A stretch of 64,000 bases of DNA from Agarivorans sp. Alg241-V36 (lineage in GTDB: Bacteria > Pseudomonadota > Gammaproteobacteria > Enterobacterales > Celerinatantimonadaceae). The notes beneath the pieces were generated by a model. It ran no database searches. It was not told the origin of the DNA and saw nothing but the letters and a program-made list of their open reading frames with translations. This document shows, one piece after another, positions 1 to 8,994 of the stretch (position 1 is its first letter; every line of letters begins with the position of its first letter). The stretch is taken from assembly GCF_900537085.1 (NCBI RefSeq), contig NZ_UNRE01000007.1, forward strand, positions 245,654-309,653, in the 5' to 3' direction. Both the position numbers and the translations under genes were made by a program.

Positions 1-1
1 T

Positions 2-2224
2 CGCGCTAAAAGTGACTTTTTGGCTAATATGAGCCATGAGATTCGCACCCCGATGAATGCGATTATTGGTATGAGTTACTTAGCTCAACAAACCGACTTA
101 AACCGCAAACAATCTGACTACGTCACCAAAATTCAAAATTCAGCGGAATTACTACTGCGCATTATTAACGACATACTGGATTTTTCTAAGATAGAAGCTG
201 GCAAGCTAGAGCTAGAAATTACACCGTTTAACTTAAACGATAGCTTCGACAGTCTAGTGCAAATGATTTCCGACAAAATGCAACAAAAAGGCCTAGAGCT
301 GTTAATTGATATCGACCCCAGCTTACCTACCGAGCTAATGGGAGACTCTTTAAGGCTTGGCCAAGTACTGATTAACCTCACCAATAACGCCATGAAGTTT
401 ACCGACGAAGGTGAAATCATTGTTAAGGCCAAAGTCCTAAAACAGCAACAGAAATCAATAAGCATTGAGTTCTCGGTAAAAGACAGCGGCATTGGCATGA
501 CCCCCGAACAACAAAGCCGCCTGTTTAAATCATTTAGTCAGGCAGACGCTTCTACAACCCGAAAATATGGCGGTACCGGACTAGGTTTAACCATTAGTAA
601 AACCTTAACCGAAATGATGGGCGGGGATATTTGGGTAGAAAGTAACTACGGAGAAGGCAGTACCTTCTTCTTTACCGCTAACTTTACCATTGCTGAAGCA
701 GGAAAAGCGCCGCTCAAGGCCTCCTCCGAGAGTTTGCTCAACCTGCCAGTGCTTATCGTAGACGACAGCGTAGCTGCCCGTGAAATTCTATTTACCCTAT
801 GTGAAAGCTTAGGGTTTGTCCCAGAATTAGCAGCATCTGGCAGTGAAGCCTTAGAAAAGATAAAACATGCAGACCAACAAAAGACGCCTTATCAGCTGAT
901 TATTGCTGATTGGAAAATGCCCTTAATGAATGGCTTAGAACTGTGTTCGGCCATTCAACAAGATAGTGAGCTAAGCTCGCAACCTAAGCTGGTGATGGTT
1001 ACCGCCTATGATCGCGATGAAATGCTCAACAATGCGGGTGACCTAGTCTTAGACAGCGTAATCACTAAACCAGTAAGCGCCTCAACATTGCTTGATACAG
1101 TAATGGCAGTGATGGGCGATAAAACCACCAGCAAAATCCTTCCAAGTAAAGACAAACTAAGCACAGAAGAAGCTCAAGGCATTGTTGGGGCCCACGTACT
1201 GCTGGTTGAAGACAACGAAATAAACCAAGAAATCGCCTGCGAATTACTTGGCATGGCAGGCTTAAAAGTATCTACCGCAGTAAATGGTGAAGAAGCCGTT
1301 GAAAAAGCCTTAGCCAATGACTACCACGCCATCCTAATGGACATTCAAATGCCCATCATGGATGGCTACCAAGCCACTCGTAAGATTAGATTGGAGCCCA
1401 GCAAACAAGCTGTGCCCATTATAGCCATGACCGCAAACGCCATGGCCGGTGACCGTGAAAAATGCCTAGATGCGGGAATGAATGATCACATCCCTAAACC
1501 TATTAACCCGCAGGAAGTCTATCAAACACTGGCGAAATGGATTAAACCTACCGGATTAACAGCAATAAAGCCTAACAACAGTGCAGCAAAGGATGACAAG
1601 ACAAGCATTGTACTAGCAGACTTTGATGTTGAAAGTGCCCTTGAACGAATGGCCGGAAACCTCAAAGTTTACCGTAAAACCCTAGCCAAAGTAGTGGCTT
1701 CCCAAGCCGACACCATAACTCGAGTGACTCAAGCCATAGCTGACAATGATATCGGCGCTGCGATTATTGCCATTCATACAGTTAAAGGTGTTGCCGCCAA
1801 TATTGGCGCAATGTTTGTAGTGCCATCAGCCGAAGAAATAGAAACTGCACTAAACCAGCAACAAGCTGATGGGCAATGTAGTGTTAACAGCGAGCTGCAA
1901 TCGTTGTTGGATGAGTCTCAAGGCCAAATACAAAAAATGGTAAGCACTATTGAGCAGGCACTGCTAGATGCAGACAACGAACAGCCAGAGCAAGAGCTTG
2001 AGGTGGCCTCAGACGAAGAAATTATTAAACAGCTACAGGTAATTCAAGAGCACATCGAAAACTACGATGCCTCTGCGGTTGATGCGGTAGAGCACTTGCT
2101 CACACTGGCGCTTTCTTCAAAGATAAAACAAGATGTTGAGGCATTACTTGAGACAGTAGAGCAATACGATTTTGACCTAGCTGAGTCGAAGATTGAGCAG
2201 CTGCTAAATGACATGAGTAGCTAA
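2..2224 (+). CDS. hybrid sensor histidine kinase (two receiver domains plus Hpt), N-terminus missing
   Basis: This is the 3' part of a hybrid two-component kinase. The frame is open to the left edge, so any sensor and membrane domains are outside the window. The visible protein starts at the H-box ([13 protein letters not shown]), followed by the ATP-binding domain with N box ([15 protein letters not shown]) and G boxes (DSGIGM, GGTGLGL). Two receiver domains follow: one near residues 245-370 (VDD, phospho-acceptor Asp in IADWKMP, TKP) and one near 395-510 ([18 protein letters not shown]). An Hpt domain lies near 545-640, with its His in IHTVKG. A further acidic tail of about 85 residues ends the protein. 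All phosphotransfer residues are present, so a His-Asp-His relay to a separate response regulator is expected. BarA normally has a single receiver, so that identity is not supported. Ligand and partner are unknown. Confidence 0.9.
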   Translation, partial: RAKSDFLANMSHEIRTPMNAIIGMSYLAQQTDLNRKQSDYVTKIQNSAELLLRIINDILDFSKIEAGKLELEITPFNLNDSFDSLVQMISDKMQQKGLELLIDIDPSLPTELMGDSLRLGQVLINLTNNAMKFTDEGEIIVKAKVLKQQQKSISIEFSVKDSGIGMTPEQQSRLFKSFSQADASTTRKYGGTGLGLTISKTLTEMMGGDIWVESNYGEGSTFFFTANFTIAEAGKAPLKASSESLLNLPVLIVDDSVAAREILFTLCESLGFVPELAASGSEALEKIKHADQQKTPYQLIIADWKMPLMNGLELCSAIQQDSELSSQPKLVMVTAYDRDEMLNNAGDLVLDSVITKPVSASTLLDTVMAVMGDKTTSKILPSKDKLSTEEAQGIVGAHVLLVEDNEINQEIACELLGMAGLKVSTAVNGEEAVEKALANDYHAILMDIQMPIMDGYQATRKIRLEPSKQAVPIIAMTANAMAGDREKCLDAGMNDHIPKPINPQEVYQTLAKWIKPTGLTAIKPNNSAAKDDKTSIVLADFDVESALERMAGNLKVYRKTLAKVVASQADTITRVTQAIADNDIGAAIIAIHTVKGVAANIGAMFVVPSAEEIETALNQQQADGQCSVNSELQSLLDESQGQIQKMVSTIEQALLDADNEQPEQELEVASDEEIIKQLQVIQEHIENYDASAVDAVEHLLTLALSSKIKQDVEALLETVEQYDFDLAESKIEQLLNDMSS

Positions 2225-2319
2225 TAAACGCTGGCAAGGTGGCTTAACTAAATGCGCTGTGCTTCTGCCAAGAACACAGCGAAAATAGACAGGGCTGTAT
2301 GTTTAAAAGCCACAATGGT

Positions 2320-2350
2320 AGCAGTAAGTTAACACTCGTTACTTACTGCT
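2320..2350. other. inverted repeat across the acetyltransferase stop codon
   Basis: Perfect 10-bp arms (AGCAGTAAGT and ACTTACTGCT) are separated by 11 bases, and the repeat overlaps the stop codon of the minus-strand acetyltransferase gene. No T-run follows on either strand, so it may stabilise the 3' end rather than act as a classical terminator. Confidence 0.4.
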
Positions 2351-2949
2351 CTTACCGTTTCACCCGGCTGAATATGCTTGATAAGCTTAGCCGGGTTGCC
2401 ACCTACAACAACTCCTGCTGGTACATCTTTAGTGACCACAGCACCCGCAGCAACAACCGAACCAACGCCTATGCTTACGCCCGCCAGTATCACTGCATGA
2501 CCACCGATCCATACATCATTGCCGATGGTAATTGGCGCGGGGTAATCAATCACTTCACGCTCACCCTGTTGGTTAATCGTGGTTTTGCGTAACTCTGGAT
2601 CTAAGGCGTGATTGATTGAAAACAGGCTTACATTGGGCGCAATCATCACCCGATCACCAATAGTAATTTTGCCGGAGTTAACCAAAGTAAAATTAGTATT
2701 TATAAATACGTCGTCACCAATAAATACTGTATCGCCGTAATCCACGGTTAAGGGCGGGCACACTTCAATATTGCTCCCCACTTCAGCAAACAGCTGCCGG
2801 GCTATGGCTTCGCGCTGTTCAAACTGCTCGGGGCGAGTTTGATTAAACTGATAGGTAAGTTGGCGGGTTGCTAAACGCCGTGCGGCTAAGTCTTTATCCC
2901 AGCGGTTAAAGCTTTGGCCAGCCATCATTCTCGCAAATTGTTCTGCCAT
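2329..2949 (-). CDS. maa: maltose/galactoside-type O-acetyltransferase (hexapeptide repeat)
   Basis: This 206-residue protein belongs to the Maa/LacA/NodL acetyltransferase family, which transfers acetyl from acetyl-CoA to sugar hydroxyls. An N-terminal maltose-acetyltransferase helix region ([17 protein letters not shown]) precedes the left-handed beta-helix repeats (for example [33 protein letters not shown]). The likely catalytic His is in SINHALDP. It is slightly longer than the usual 180-185 residues because of the N-terminus and a short tail. It is transcribed divergently from polB. The physiological acceptor cannot be read from sequence, so the symbol is family-level. The glycogen and starch genes elsewhere in the window make a carbohydrate role plausible but do not prove it. 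Confidence 0.85.
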   Translation of the reverse strand: MAEQFARMMAGQSFNRWDKDLAARRLATRQLTYQFNQTRPEQFEQREAIARQLFAEVGSNIEVCPPLTVDYGDTVFIGDDVFINTNFTLVNSGKITIGDRVMIAPNVSLFSINHALDPELRKTTINQQGEREVIDYPAPITIGNDVWIGGHAVILAGVSIGVGSVVAAGAVVTKDVPAGVVVGGNPAKLIKHIQPGETVRAVSNEC

Positions 2950-3062
2950 GAGCTGTCTCGTTGTTAGGTTATAGGCTCACTGTGCCGTTAATTGGCTGGA
3001 CAGTCTATTAAGGCCTTGGCAGAAACCACTATTCACAAATACTTAATCAAACATAATAAAGA

Positions 3063-3082
3063 TACTGGGGATATTGGCAGCA
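3063..3082 (+). promoter_or_regulatory. possible LexA (SOS) box upstream of polB
   Basis: TACTG-N10-CAGCA, with an ATA core, lies about 55 bases before the GTG chosen as the polB start. E. coli polB (dinA) is LexA-regulated. The outer half-sites deviate from CTGT-N8-ACAG (here CTGG and GCAG), so this is a weak candidate. Confidence 0.35.
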
Positions 3083-3135
3083 ACACTAAGCTTTATGCTA
3101 AGTTGCCAAGCAGAATACAGCCTCTGGGATTTACA

Positions 3136-5484
3136 GTGCCAAGCCAACAACGGCAAGGACAAGGTTTTTTACTCACCGCCAATAGTTACGACCGCCAGGG
3201 TCGGGCTTATATTCAGCTTTGGCTTGCCAGTGAGCAGGGACCCGTATGCCTAGAAGTTAACGACCAACAGCCAGTGTTTTTTATTCTCAGTAGCGAGTTA
3301 GATGCAGCCCTTGAGGTAGTGGGAAAACAGCTAGTTAAACATCAACAATTAAGCTTAAAAACCTTTCAGCATCAGCCTATTAGCGCTTTGTACTTTGCTA
3401 GCATCGACGCCCATTATCAAGCTGCGCAAAGCTTGCAACAAGCCGGTTTAAGCTGCTTTGAGCACGACATAAAACTGCATGAGCGTTTTCTTACCGAGCG
3501 CTTTTGTTACGGCAGTATGGTCTTTGCTGGCACCCAAGGCAGTAATCCCGCTTACCCTGCTTGGCAGCAAGCCAAAATTAAAAGCCTGCAATATACGCCG
3601 CAATTGTCGGTAGTGTCTTTAGACATAGAGTGCAGCGAAAAAGGCCAGCTTTACTCCATTGGTTTATACAGTGAGCATTTCCAGCAAGTCATAATGATAG
3701 GCAGTGAACAAGCAGCCGACACTCCAATTACTTGGGTCGCCAATGAATATGCCTTGCTTAAACAGCTTGAACACAGCATTGAGTTGCTCGACCCGGACAT
3801 CATAATTGGTTGGAATGTCATCAATTTCGACTTTAGGTTGCTGGTTAAACGCGCGGCTTTGCATGGACTTAAACTAACTCTTGGTCGCCAGCAAGGACAA
3901 GCCCGCTGGCGCGATCGCAGTGACAATGACCAAACTGGCTTCATTAGTATTCCCGGAAGAGTAGTAGTAGACGGCATAGATGCCCTTAAATCGGCCACCT
4001 ATCAATTCGACAGCTTTAGCTTAGAGAATGTAGCCCAGCAGCTGTTAAAGCGTGGCAAACTGGTGGATGAAGTACATGATCGCATGGCAGAGATTAACCA
4101 CAACTTTGCTCACAACAAACCACAACTCGCCGCCTACAACTTAGAAGACTGCAAGCTAGTGTTGGATATCTTCCAGCATACACACATTCTTGAATACCTG
4201 TGTTTACGCGCCCAGCTTACCGGCTTAATGCTCGACAGAAGCGGTGGCTCAGTAGCGGCATTTACTAATGTGTATTTGCCCAAGCTACACCGCGCTGGTT
4301 ATGTAGCGCCAAACCTTACGCGAGACTTTGTAGCCGATAGCCCTGGCGGCTATGTTATGAGCTCTAAACCTGGTCTGTATAACAATGTTCTAGTGCTGGA
4401 TTTTAAGAGCCTGTATCCCTCTATCATTCGTACTTTTAAAATTGACCCACTAGGGCTGATTGAAGGCTTAGCAGAGCCCGACAAGGCCATTGAAGGCTTT
4501 AGAGGTGGCTTATTTAGTCGCGACAAGCACTTTTTACCAGAGATAATTAATCAGCTTTGGTTACAACGCGATCAAGCCAAAGCTGACCACGACAGCGCTC
4601 GCTCTCAAGCAATTAAAATTTTAATGAATAGCTTTTACGGGGTGCTGGGATCTACCGGCTGTCGCTTTCACGATCCACGCTTAGCCAGCTCAATCACCAT
4701 GCGTGGCCACCAGCTAATGCAAGAAACAGCAGAATGGATCACCCAACAAGGCCATGAAGTAATTTACGGTGATACCGACTCCACTTTTGTTTGGTTAAAC
4801 CAAGATTTAAGCCTTGAACAAGCCAAGCAAATAGGCCAACAATTAGCCGAGGGAATAAACCTACATTGGCAACAAAAGTTGGCCAAAGAGATGCAGCTGG
4901 AAAGCCATCTAGAAATTGAGTTTGAAACGCACTTTTCGCGCTTTTTAATGCCCACCATTCGTGGCTCCGAAACCGGCAGCAAAAAGCGTTATGCCGGTTT
5001 AACCCACAACAATAAACTCGTCATTAAGGGTTTAGAGACGGTACGATCCGACTGGACAGAGATGGCAAAGATATTCCAAACCGGTTTGCTGGAGCGGGTT
5101 TTCTCCGACCAAGATCCCCGCCAATTTGTTCTTGATACCGTAGATAAGCTGATGGCGGGTGAATACGACCAGCAACTTATTTACCGTAAGCGTTTACGCC
5201 GAAAATTAGCCGAGTACGTAAAGAATGTGCCACCACAAGTGCGCGCAGCGAGGTTAGCCGATGAACATAACCAAGCCCTAGGCAAACCGCTGCAATACCA
5301 AAACAAGGGCAGCATTGCTTATTGGATTACTGTTTCTGGGCCTGAACCACTAAACAACAAAATAAGCCAAATAGACTACCAACATTACTTGGACAAACAG
5401 CTACAACCGATCGCCGATGCCATATTGCCCTTTATCAATCTAGATTTTGAGCAAATCACCTCGGCGCAATTAGGCTTGTTTTAG
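3136..5484 (+). CDS. polB: DNA polymerase II (family B)
   Basis: This is DNA polymerase II, a family B repair and translesion polymerase with 3'-5' proofreading. Exonuclease motifs are intact: ExoI SLDIECSEKG, ExoII GWNVINFDFRLL, ExoIII YNLEDCKLV. Polymerase motifs are intact too: A DFKSLYPSIIRTF, B KILMNSFYGVLGS, C YGDTDSTFVW. The open frame extends upstream to a TTG at 2992, but the GTG at 3136 is preferred. It gives 782 residues, against 783 in E. coli. The E. coli N-terminus aligns just after it (GFLLTANSYDR). A GGGA lies six bases upstream, and the extension has no visible ribosome site. A weak LexA-like box in the extension supports the shorter form. The gene is divergent from the acetyltransferase. 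Confidence 0.93.
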   Translation: MPSQQRQGQGFLLTANSYDRQGRAYIQLWLASEQGPVCLEVNDQQPVFFILSSELDAALEVVGKQLVKHQQLSLKTFQHQPISALYFASIDAHYQAAQSLQQAGLSCFEHDIKLHERFLTERFCYGSMVFAGTQGSNPAYPAWQQAKIKSLQYTPQLSVVSLDIECSEKGQLYSIGLYSEHFQQVIMIGSEQAADTPITWVANEYALLKQLEHSIELLDPDIIIGWNVINFDFRLLVKRAALHGLKLTLGRQQGQARWRDRSDNDQTGFISIPGRVVVDGIDALKSATYQFDSFSLENVAQQLLKRGKLVDEVHDRMAEINHNFAHNKPQLAAYNLEDCKLVLDIFQHTHILEYLCLRAQLTGLMLDRSGGSVAAFTNVYLPKLHRAGYVAPNLTRDFVADSPGGYVMSSKPGLYNNVLVLDFKSLYPSIIRTFKIDPLGLIEGLAEPDKAIEGFRGGLFSRDKHFLPEIINQLWLQRDQAKADHDSARSQAIKILMNSFYGVLGSTGCRFHDPRLASSITMRGHQLMQETAEWITQQGHEVIYGDTDSTFVWLNQDLSLEQAKQIGQQLAEGINLHWQQKLAKEMQLESHLEIEFETHFSRFLMPTIRGSETGSKKRYAGLTHNNKLVIKGLETVRSDWTEMAKIFQTGLLERVFSDQDPRQFVLDTVDKLMAGEYDQQLIYRKRLRRKLAEYVKNVPPQVRAARLADEHNQALGKPLQYQNKGSIAYWITVSGPEPLNNKISQIDYQHYLDKQLQPIADAILPFINLDFEQITSAQLGLF

Positions 5485-5654
5485 AACCTCGAAAGAAGTG
5501 CGAAGGTTAACTAAATCAATAAAAGCGGCTTCGCTTCTAAAGTGACACTTACGATAATCAAAAAGACAATAGAGACAAACGTGGCGCGCACTATCAAGCT
5601 GCGAAACCTAATGCTTTTAGTTAATTTTTGTATATGATTGTTAGTCATTAGCAC

Positions 5655-6134
5655 TTAACACTCGCTGTCATCAATGCTTACTTGATAATCCGACTCGCTA
5701 GGATTAAATGTCCCTCCAGCTTCGGTATAGGTCACAAAGCAGCCGCTATCATTAACATCTTCATTTCCAGACACGTAGCCTATGTAAAGGCGTGAACTGC
5801 CGGCGATGTATTGCATTTCTAAATCGGTATCAATTAACGATTCCATACCAAGAAAGTTTTCTCCATGTGCTTCTGGGTAACCTTCTTTTGTTTCTACAAT
5901 ACCCAAGCTAGTTTCTACCTCTGCACGAGATTCTTGCTCTAGGCCATCAATAGCCGCTTGGCTATACACTAAACCGGCAGATGTTTTTACTGCCGCAGCC
6001 GCACCTTCTAAAGTGGATATTTTTGCATCCGTTTGTAGATTGAGAAACTTTGGTGCTGCCACAACCGATAATATGCCCAAAATAATAATCACTATGACTA
6101 ACTCAATGAGTGTAAAACCAGATTGCTTATTCAT
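5655..6134 (-). CDS. type IV pilin, MSHA major pilin-like
   Basis: This 159-residue type IV prepilin has a six-residue leader, MNKQSG, followed by the PilD cleavage point and a methylatable Phe in FTLIELVIVIIILGIL. The hydrophobic N-terminal helix continues into APKFLNLQTDAKISTLEG, which is very like MshA. Two Cys near the C-terminus (DSGCFV, DDSEC) form the expected D-region pair. The ATG at 6134 is preferred over an in-frame TTG five codons upstream, because GGGGCAG is correctly spaced before it and the leader length is typical. No pilus assembly genes are nearby, so this is a solitary pilin copy whose machinery must be elsewhere. It could be a paralogue of the main mshA. Confidence 0.85.
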   Translation of the reverse strand: MNKQSGFTLIELVIVIIILGILSVVAAPKFLNLQTDAKISTLEGAAAAVKTSAGLVYSQAAIDGLEQESRAEVETSLGIVETKEGYPEAHGENFLGMESLIDTDLEMQYIAGSSRLYIGYVSGNEDVNDSGCFVTYTEAGGTFNPSESDYQVSIDDSEC

Positions 6135-6398
6135 AATATGCTGCCCCAAAATCAGTCACTACTTAGAAAATAGCGTTAAAGAAAGTGGCTGGATTATCCC
6201 AGAATTTACAATGTAAATTGACTTATTACGAATATACCGGTTTTTTCATTTTTAGCATTAAAATCCAACCTAGCTCACTTTTATCAAACAAAAGTCCATA
6301 ACTTATTAAAATAATGAAACTTTCGTTAGATACTAGTCTCAAACTAGCAAATCATAATGGCAATAAGCCACACGGACGGAGGCAAAGAGGGCAACACA

Positions 6399-6536
6399 AT
6401 GGCGTTTTTTTCGATGGGTGTAAGAGTACTATTATTGGTATTAATGTTGGGTAGCGTGTTTAGCTATTCACACACTACCCATTCTTCATGGGCAAAGTTT
6501 TATTGCCCTGCACAAACTAGTAACGCTGCGAGTTAA
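6399..6536 (+). CDS. possible small membrane or secreted peptide (45 aa)
   Basis: An ATG is preceded by GGAGG and GAGGG tracts. It opens 45 codons encoding a hydrophobic stretch (VRVLLLVLMLGSVFSYS) and a short tail with one Cys (KFYCPAQTSNAAS). This resembles a signal or anchor peptide. The stop overlaps the 3' end of glgX on the other strand by four bases. Within it lies an inverted repeat (6449-6480) that could instead be a 3' hairpin of glgX mRNA. No family is recognised. The interval 6150-6398 otherwise holds only the presumed pilin promoter. Confidence 0.4.
   Translation: MAFFSMGVRVLLLVLMLGSVFSYSHTTHSSWAKFYCPAQTSNAAS
6449..6480. other. inverted repeat downstream of glgX, within the small ORF
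   Basis: Arms GGGTAGCGTGT and ACACACTACCC pair in 10 of 11 positions around a 10-base loop. It lies about 50 bases past the glgX stop on the minus strand. No T-run follows, so a role in termination or mRNA 3'-end protection is only possible. Confidence 0.45.
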
Positions 6537-8617
6537 ACTCTCTCACTGCGTTTTTCAATTTGTGGGTTTGCCACAAATACCATTACCGAGCGCGCTGATA
6601 CTTTAACTGAGCCGGTTTCTAACATAGGCGCAGTTTTAAAGTCGTAAACATCTTCCGGCGGTTTAGCTGCAGTATTTACCAAAGTAAACCAGTGTCCTTC
6701 AATGCATGGAACTTCAAACTCTAACTCTTCCCAGTAGGAGTTAAACACCATGTATAAGCGGTCTTTTGAGTATGGGTCTAATAGAGTAACTGCAATAGAG
6801 TGGCTATGTTCAGACCAATCGGGCTGACCTTGATGCACACCATGCCATTCAATATTGGCATCGTGAATCACATCCGACAGGCTCAAGTGGATCTTCTCTT
6901 CTAGCACATCATCGTAACGACGCAGCTTAATCATCTCTTGCACAAAACGCAGTAAGCTTTGGTTTTTATCGACCAAGCGCCAGTCAAACCACGATAGCTC
7001 GTTATCTTGACAATAGGCGTTGTTATTACCGTTTTGGGTGCGTTTTACTTCATCACCCATTGTAATCATTGGCGTGCCTAATGAGAGCAACAAGGTAGCG
7101 AAGAAGTTCTTCATTTGCTGCTCACGCAAGTCGTTAATCTTTGGATTAAGCGTTGGCCCTTCTACACCGTGGTTATAGCTGATGTTGTGGTTATCGCCAT
7201 CACGGTTGTTTTCACCATTTTCTAAGTTGTGCTTGTCGTTATAGCTCACCAAGTCGTTCAAGGTAAATCCATCGTGTGCTGTGACTAAGTTAACCGAGCG
7301 CTGTGGCGAGTGGTTTTCTTTATAATAAATATCTGGGCTACCCAATAAGCGCGAAGCAAATTTACCGGTAACGCCTGAATCGCCACGGAAGAACGAACGT
7401 ACATCATCACGGAATTTACCATTCCATTCATTCCAGCGATCACCAACAAACTCACCCACTTGGTAAAGACCAGCGGCATCCCACGCTTCGGCAATAATTT
7501 TAGTACCCGCCAAAGAAGGATCTGAATCAATAGACCATAGCAATGGCGGCTCTTTCATTACATGACCTTTAGAGTCACGTGCCAAGACTGAGGCTAAATC
7601 GAAACGGAAACCATCCACATGCATTTCGTTTACCCAAAAACGCAAGGCATCACGAATCATACGGCGCATTACCGAGTGGTTAGCATTACAAGTATTGCCA
7701 CAACCCGAATAGTTACTGTACCAACGTTTTTCGTTTTCCAGCATGTAGTAGGTATCGTTTTGCAGACCCTTCATGCTAAGTGTTGGGCCGTCGTGTCCGC
7801 CTTCTGCAGTGTGGTTAAACACCACATCTAATATCACCTCAATGCCGGCTTTATGCAGCTCTCGCACCATGGTTCTAAATTCGTTAAAGGCGCCACACAC
7901 ACTCTTATCCGAGCTATAAGCAGTATGCGGCGAGAAGAAGTTAATTGGGCTATAACCCCAATAGTTTTGCTTACTCAGTGGTGCATCTTGTAGATCGAAT
8001 TGCTGAACAGGCATTAACTCGACGGCGGTAATGCCCAGCTCTTTAAGGTAAGGAATTTTCTCGATAACACCTGCATAGGTGCCGCGCTTATGCTCAGCGA
8101 CACCAGAAGACGGGTGCTTAGTGAAACCCGCTACGTGCATTTCGTAAATAACGGTATCTTGCAAGGAGCGTTTAATTGGCTGAGTACCTTGCCAATCAAA
8201 ACCTCGTAAGTCTACTACCGCACCTTTAATGCACTGGTTGGTATTTACATGACCATGACGCGCAGCCACCTGACGTAAATAATTATCTGGGAAGTGAGTG
8301 ATTTTGGCGTAAGGGTCGAGCAGAACCTTACTTGAGTCAAAGCGTAATCCACGCTCTGGCTGCCAAGGACCATCTACCCGGAAACCATAAAGCGTTCCCA
8401 CGTCTAGGTCTTCAACAAAAATATGCCAATAATGGTCTGTTTTGTTGGTATTTGGGTCTAAACGATATTCGGCAAAAGGCTCACGAGAGTTAACTTCTTT
8501 AAATAATAGAAGGGTAACTCCCGTAGCATTTTTAGAGAAAATACTAAAATTAACGCCACTACCTTGATAGGTAGCGCCGAGTGGAAAAGAAACACCCGCT
8601 TGAGTTTTTGTGGCCAT
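6533..8617 (-). CDS. glgX: glycogen debranching enzyme GlgX (isoamylase-type, GH13)
   Basis: This 694-residue protein hydrolyses alpha-1,6 branches of phosphorylase-limited glycogen in the cytoplasm. An N-terminal E-set/CBM48 module (LGATYQGSGVNFSIFSKNATGV) precedes the GH13 barrel. Barrel motifs are ILDVVFNHTAEG (region I), GFRFDLASVL with the nucleophile Asp (II), IIAEAWDAAG with the acid Glu (III) and LVTAHDGFTL (IV). No signal peptide is present. It is slightly longer than E. coli GlgX (about 657). Other glycogen genes (glgA, glgB, glgC, glgP) are absent nearby, so it stands apart from a classic glg operon. A small ORF of unknown function lies 114 bases upstream on the same strand and could be co-transcribed. 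Confidence 0.93.
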   Translation of the reverse strand: MATKTQAGVSFPLGATYQGSGVNFSIFSKNATGVTLLLFKEVNSREPFAEYRLDPNTNKTDHYWHIFVEDLDVGTLYGFRVDGPWQPERGLRFDSSKVLLDPYAKITHFPDNYLRQVAARHGHVNTNQCIKGAVVDLRGFDWQGTQPIKRSLQDTVIYEMHVAGFTKHPSSGVAEHKRGTYAGVIEKIPYLKELGITAVELMPVQQFDLQDAPLSKQNYWGYSPINFFSPHTAYSSDKSVCGAFNEFRTMVRELHKAGIEVILDVVFNHTAEGGHDGPTLSMKGLQNDTYYMLENEKRWYSNYSGCGNTCNANHSVMRRMIRDALRFWVNEMHVDGFRFDLASVLARDSKGHVMKEPPLLWSIDSDPSLAGTKIIAEAWDAAGLYQVGEFVGDRWNEWNGKFRDDVRSFFRGDSGVTGKFASRLLGSPDIYYKENHSPQRSVNLVTAHDGFTLNDLVSYNDKHNLENGENNRDGDNHNISYNHGVEGPTLNPKINDLREQQMKNFFATLLLSLGTPMITMGDEVKRTQNGNNNAYCQDNELSWFDWRLVDKNQSLLRFVQEMIKLRRYDDVLEEKIHLSLSDVIHDANIEWHGVHQGQPDWSEHSHSIAVTLLDPYSKDRLYMVFNSYWEELEFEVPCIEGHWFTLVNTAAKPPEDVYDFKTAPMLETGSVKVSARSVMVFVANPQIEKRSERV

Positions 8618-8731
8618 ATACTGTGCTGTCTTATTTTGCTATTAACTGAGATGAAAAGCCTATTAGTTGGCTTTTCCCTATAGTTTATCAGTAACAGCTT
8701 ATTACACAGTAAGTTTATTAACAGTAAATGA

Positions 8732-8914
8732 CTAAAACTTCGCCGAAATTGAATGTGAACGGCCACTTGCTTGGCGTTTTCTGCGGCAATGCTGCGCACC
8801 TAGCTGATCCAGCTCGGCGACTTCATCGGGTAGCATTAACGACAATAGTTGTTCAAGTTTGTCCTGGTCAGACAGTACATTGGCGATGGTTTGGCTAGTT
8901 TTTGAACGGAACAT
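8732..8914 (-). CDS. small hypothetical protein (60 aa) upstream of glgX
   Basis: The 60-residue product starts at ATG with AGGGG about seven bases before it. It has an acidic, leucine-rich helical segment (SDQDKLEQLLSLMLPDEVAELDQL) followed by a basic tail (CRRKRQASGRSHS). No signal peptide, membrane segment or known family is seen. The ribosome-binding site lies inside a 36-base inverted repeat (8917-8952), which suggests control of translation or a protein operator. It precedes glgX on the same strand, so co-regulation is possible. It may not be a real gene. Confidence 0.5.
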   Translation of the reverse strand: MFRSKTSQTIANVLSDQDKLEQLLSLMLPDEVAELDQLGAQHCRRKRQASGRSHSISAKF

Positions 8915-8916
8915 AT

Positions 8917-8952
8917 CATACCCCTAAATTTTGATACCTAATTAGGGGTATG
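8917..8952. promoter_or_regulatory. inverted repeat covering the ribosome-binding site of the 60-aa ORF
   Basis: Arms CATACCCCTAAAT(T) and AATTAGGGGTATG are near-perfect 13-mers flanking a short AT-rich centre. On the minus-strand transcript the AGGGG of the ribosome site falls in one arm and can pair with CCCCT in the other. It could be an mRNA hairpin that masks translation or a dimeric repressor operator. Confidence 0.5.
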
Positions 8953-8994
8953 CAGCTACAGTGCCAAGGCTATATGAAGTATTTAATTTTCTTG

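Noticed and set aside
2..2224. Identity of the hybrid kinase as BarA, partner of the csrB circuit
   Set aside because: It has two receiver domains and the sensor part is missing. Proximity to the csrB cluster alone is not evidence.
2299..2592. 97-codon frame antisense to the acetyltransferase gene
   Set aside because: It lies opposite a clear hexapeptide-repeat gene and has no ribosome site.
2992..3135. N-terminal 48-residue extension of PolB
   Set aside because: No ribosome site, and the shorter GTG start gives the family length.
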